Origin: Candidatus Thorarchaeota archaeon
GTDB lineage: Archaea; Asgardarchaeota; Thorarchaeia; Thorarchaeales; Thorarchaeaceae
Assembly (NCBI GenBank): GCA_018238825.1
Contig: JABCSP010000113.1
Location: 1-7,062 of the forward strand
Direction: 5' to 3'
DNA length: 7,062 bases
Of the stretch, positions 5,729 through 7,062 are shown piece by piece (position 1 is the stretch's first letter; the number at the start of each line of letters is the position of its first letter). The translations under genes and the position numbers were made by a program. The notes under the pieces were generated by a model. The model did no database searches, was not told the origin of the DNA, and worked only from the letters and a program-made list of their open reading frames with translations.

Positions 5729-6652
5729 CTGGCAGAACCAGTTTCAATCGCAATGGCTCAGGCTAGTTCCTGCTGGGGATGTTTCCAGAGCCTAATCGAT
5801 ATCCACATGAATCTTGCAACCGTACTGCCCGCACTTGAGATCAAGTTCTGGGTGTGTGTTGTTGATTACAAACTCGCAGACCTTGAAGGCTATCCTGACA
5901 AGTCAATAGCTGTAGGTCTCTTTGAGGGAGTCGTGCGTACTGAAGAAGATTTACACCTACTAAAGACCATGCGCGCTAAGTGTCAGACATTGATTTCTTT
6001 TGGTTCATGCTCATGCTTTGGTGGAATTCCTGGTCTGGCTAACTTCTCAGACATCGAAGAATGTCTGGATGTGAAGTTCCGTGAGAACAAGACGGTTTCT
6101 GGTGGAGAGGTTCCTTCAGAGAACGTACCTGCAATTTTGCCAGTCATCAAACCAAATCATGATTATGTGGACTTTGATATTTTCCTTCCTGGATGTCCTC
6201 CCACATCAAAGCTCATACTGACAGCAGTTACTGCTCTACTCAAGGGCGAGCCCATTGAGTTAGAACCACACACTGTGTGTCATTACTGCGATCGTGAAAA
6301 GAAAGATACTCCAGTTGAGAAAATCCTCCGACCTTTTGATGGGAATGCAGACCCCGACCGATGCCTGCTTGAGCAGGGTTACATCTGTGTGGGTTCAGCA
6401 ACCTGGGGTCTCTGTGAAGGACTCTGTGTTAACATGGGCTCCACGTGCCGTGGTTGTTATGGACCACCACCACCGATCATGCAGGATCAGGGTGCAAATG
6501 CAATGTCCATGCTAGGCACATACGCTCCGTTGCCACCTGAAGAGATAAAGGAACAGGTGAAGGATCCACTAGGTCTCTTTAACCGGTTCACCTATGCTAC
6601 GAGCCACCTCGGCTCAATTCGAATTAAGCGTGAGGAGGCTAAAAAGAAATGA
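5729..6652 (+). CDS. mvhG: MvhG, [NiFe]-hydrogenase small subunit (probable CTG start)
   Basis: This small subunit of a soluble group 3c-type [NiFe] hydrogenase carries electrons from the NiFe site through three iron-sulfur clusters to MvhD. Numbered from the ATG at 5753, the proximal-cluster residues are C7 and C10 (SSCWGC), C86 in FGSCSCFGG and C148 in LPGCPP. The C-terminal part holds C176, C179, C204, C212, C221, C225, C232 and C235 (CHYCDR, CLLEQGYIC, CEGLC, CRGCYGP), enough for medial and distal [4Fe-4S] clusters. There is no signal peptide, as expected for a cytoplasmic enzyme. Starting at CTG 5729 adds eight residues (LAEPVSIA) and gives 307. These restore the first beta strand that normally precedes the CxxC and place a strong ribosome site at proper spacing. 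The ATG at 5753 would leave only six residues before the first ligand. The stop overlaps the mvhA start (ATGA). Confidence 0.92.
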   Translation: MAEPVSIAMAQASSCWGCFQSLIDIHMNLATVLPALEIKFWVCVVDYKLADLEGYPDKSIAVGLFEGVVRTEEDLHLLKTMRAKCQTLISFGSCSCFGGIPGLANFSDIEECLDVKFRENKTVSGGEVPSENVPAILPVIKPNHDYVDFDIFLPGCPPTSKLILTAVTALLKGEPIELEPHTVCHYCDREKKDTPVEKILRPFDGNADPDRCLLEQGYICVGSATWGLCEGLCVNMGSTCRGCYGPPPPIMQDQGANAMSMLGTYAPLPPEEIKEQVKDPLGLFNRFTYATSHLGSIRIKREEAKKK

Positions 6653-7062
6653 CTGAAGAGAAGACAATTAGAATCGACCCAGTAACACGACTTGAAGGAC
6701 ACGGTTCGCTTACAATCAAACTTGGACCTGGAAACAAGGTCAAGGATGTTCAGTTCAATGTGAACTCCACACGATTCTTCGAGAAGTTCCTCGAGGGCCG
6801 CCCAATGGAGGAGGCTATCAGGATTGCTCCAAGAATCTGCGGGATATGTCCCATACCACATCATCTTGCATCAGTGAAAGCTGTAGAGGCTGCTTGGGAT
6901 GTCACACCTCCCCCTGCAGCAATAAAGATCAGGAGACTCATGATTGAGGCGAAACAGCTCTCAAGCCATGCAATCCACTTCTATGCTCTTGCCGCTCCAG
7001 ACTTTGTGTTTGGTCCCTTTGCTGATCCCTCAGTTCGAAACGTCGCTGCAGTGTTGAAGCAT
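6649..7062 (+). CDS. mvhA: MvhA, [NiFe]-hydrogenase large subunit, N-terminal part (3' end outside window)
   Basis: These are the first 138 residues of the catalytic large subunit, which oxidises or produces H2 at a NiFe(CN)2CO centre. The N-terminal signatures are present: the L1 region DPVTRLEGHG (residues 10-19) and the L2 motif RICGICPIPHH (62-72), whose C64 and C67 supply two nickel ligands, with H71 in the usual place. The C-terminal DPCxxCxxH-type motif and the protease cleavage site lie beyond the window, so completeness cannot be judged. The wording of L2 (CGICPxPHH) and the gene order mvhD-x-mvhG-mvhA fit group 3c. The ATG at 6649 overlaps the mvhG stop, with GAGGAGG at 6632-6638 as ribosome site ten bases upstream. 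Both visible nickel ligands are encoded as cysteine, not selenocysteine. Confidence 0.95.
   Translation, partial: MTEEKTIRIDPVTRLEGHGSLTIKLGPGNKVKDVQFNVNSTRFFEKFLEGRPMEEAIRIAPRICGICPIPHHLASVKAVEAAWDVTPPPAAIKIRRLMIEAKQLSSHAIHFYALAAPDFVFGPFADPSVRNVAAVLKH

Noticed and set aside
1..7062. tRNA or rRNA genes, CRISPR arrays, insertion sequences, terminators or internal promoters
   Set aside because: Coding sequence is continuous, with gaps of at most ten bases. I saw no direct-repeat arrays, transposase motifs or inverted repeats with T-runs between genes.

Overview
The window is one tightly packed plus-strand operon encoding the soluble heterodisulfide reductase / [NiFe]-hydrogenase machinery (HdrABC-MvhDGA type) of an anaerobe. 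Gaps between genes are 0-10 bases or 4-base stop/start overlaps. Nearly every gene has a strong Shine-Dalgarno sequence. No gene is visible on the minus strand, and there is no room for an internal promoter or terminator. The gene content fits an H2-oxidising or H2-cycling anaerobic archaeon. Base composition is moderate (roughly mid-40s % GC by eye), and no methanogenesis gene is visible. A non-methanogenic archaeon, possibly an Asgard (Thorarchaeia-like) or related lineage, is my best guess. A sulfate-reducing or acetogenic bacterium with an hdr-mvh cluster cannot be excluded from sequence alone.

Layout: (1-580) the C-terminal part of an HdrA-type flavoprotein, cut by the window edge; (587-1111) HdrC, an iron-sulfur relay; (1108-1977) HdrB with two complete CCG motifs for noncubane [4Fe-4S] clusters; (1988-3289) a short HdrA of 433 residues that has the inserted ferredoxin domain but lacks the N-terminal and C-terminal cluster domains; (3293-5050) a second, 585-residue HdrA-type protein that has those N- and C-terminal cluster domains but lacks the inserted ferredoxin; (5047-5493) MvhD, a [2Fe-2S] adaptor; (5490-5726) a 78-residue winged-helix-like protein of unknown role; (5729-6652) MvhG, the hydrogenase small subunit, apparently starting at CTG; (6649-7062) the N-terminal part of MvhA, the hydrogenase large subunit, running off the right edge.

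Expected joint function, from the characterised methanogen complex: MvhAG oxidises H2. MvhD passes the electrons to the C-terminal ferredoxin of HdrA, and a flavin in HdrA bifurcates them. One branch reduces ferredoxin through the inserted ferredoxin domain. The other passes through HdrC to HdrB, where a disulfide-type substrate is reduced. What stands out here is that HdrA's modules are divided between two adjacent, complementary polypeptides. A third HdrA paralogue lies upstream, and an unexplained winged-helix protein sits between mvhD and mvhG.
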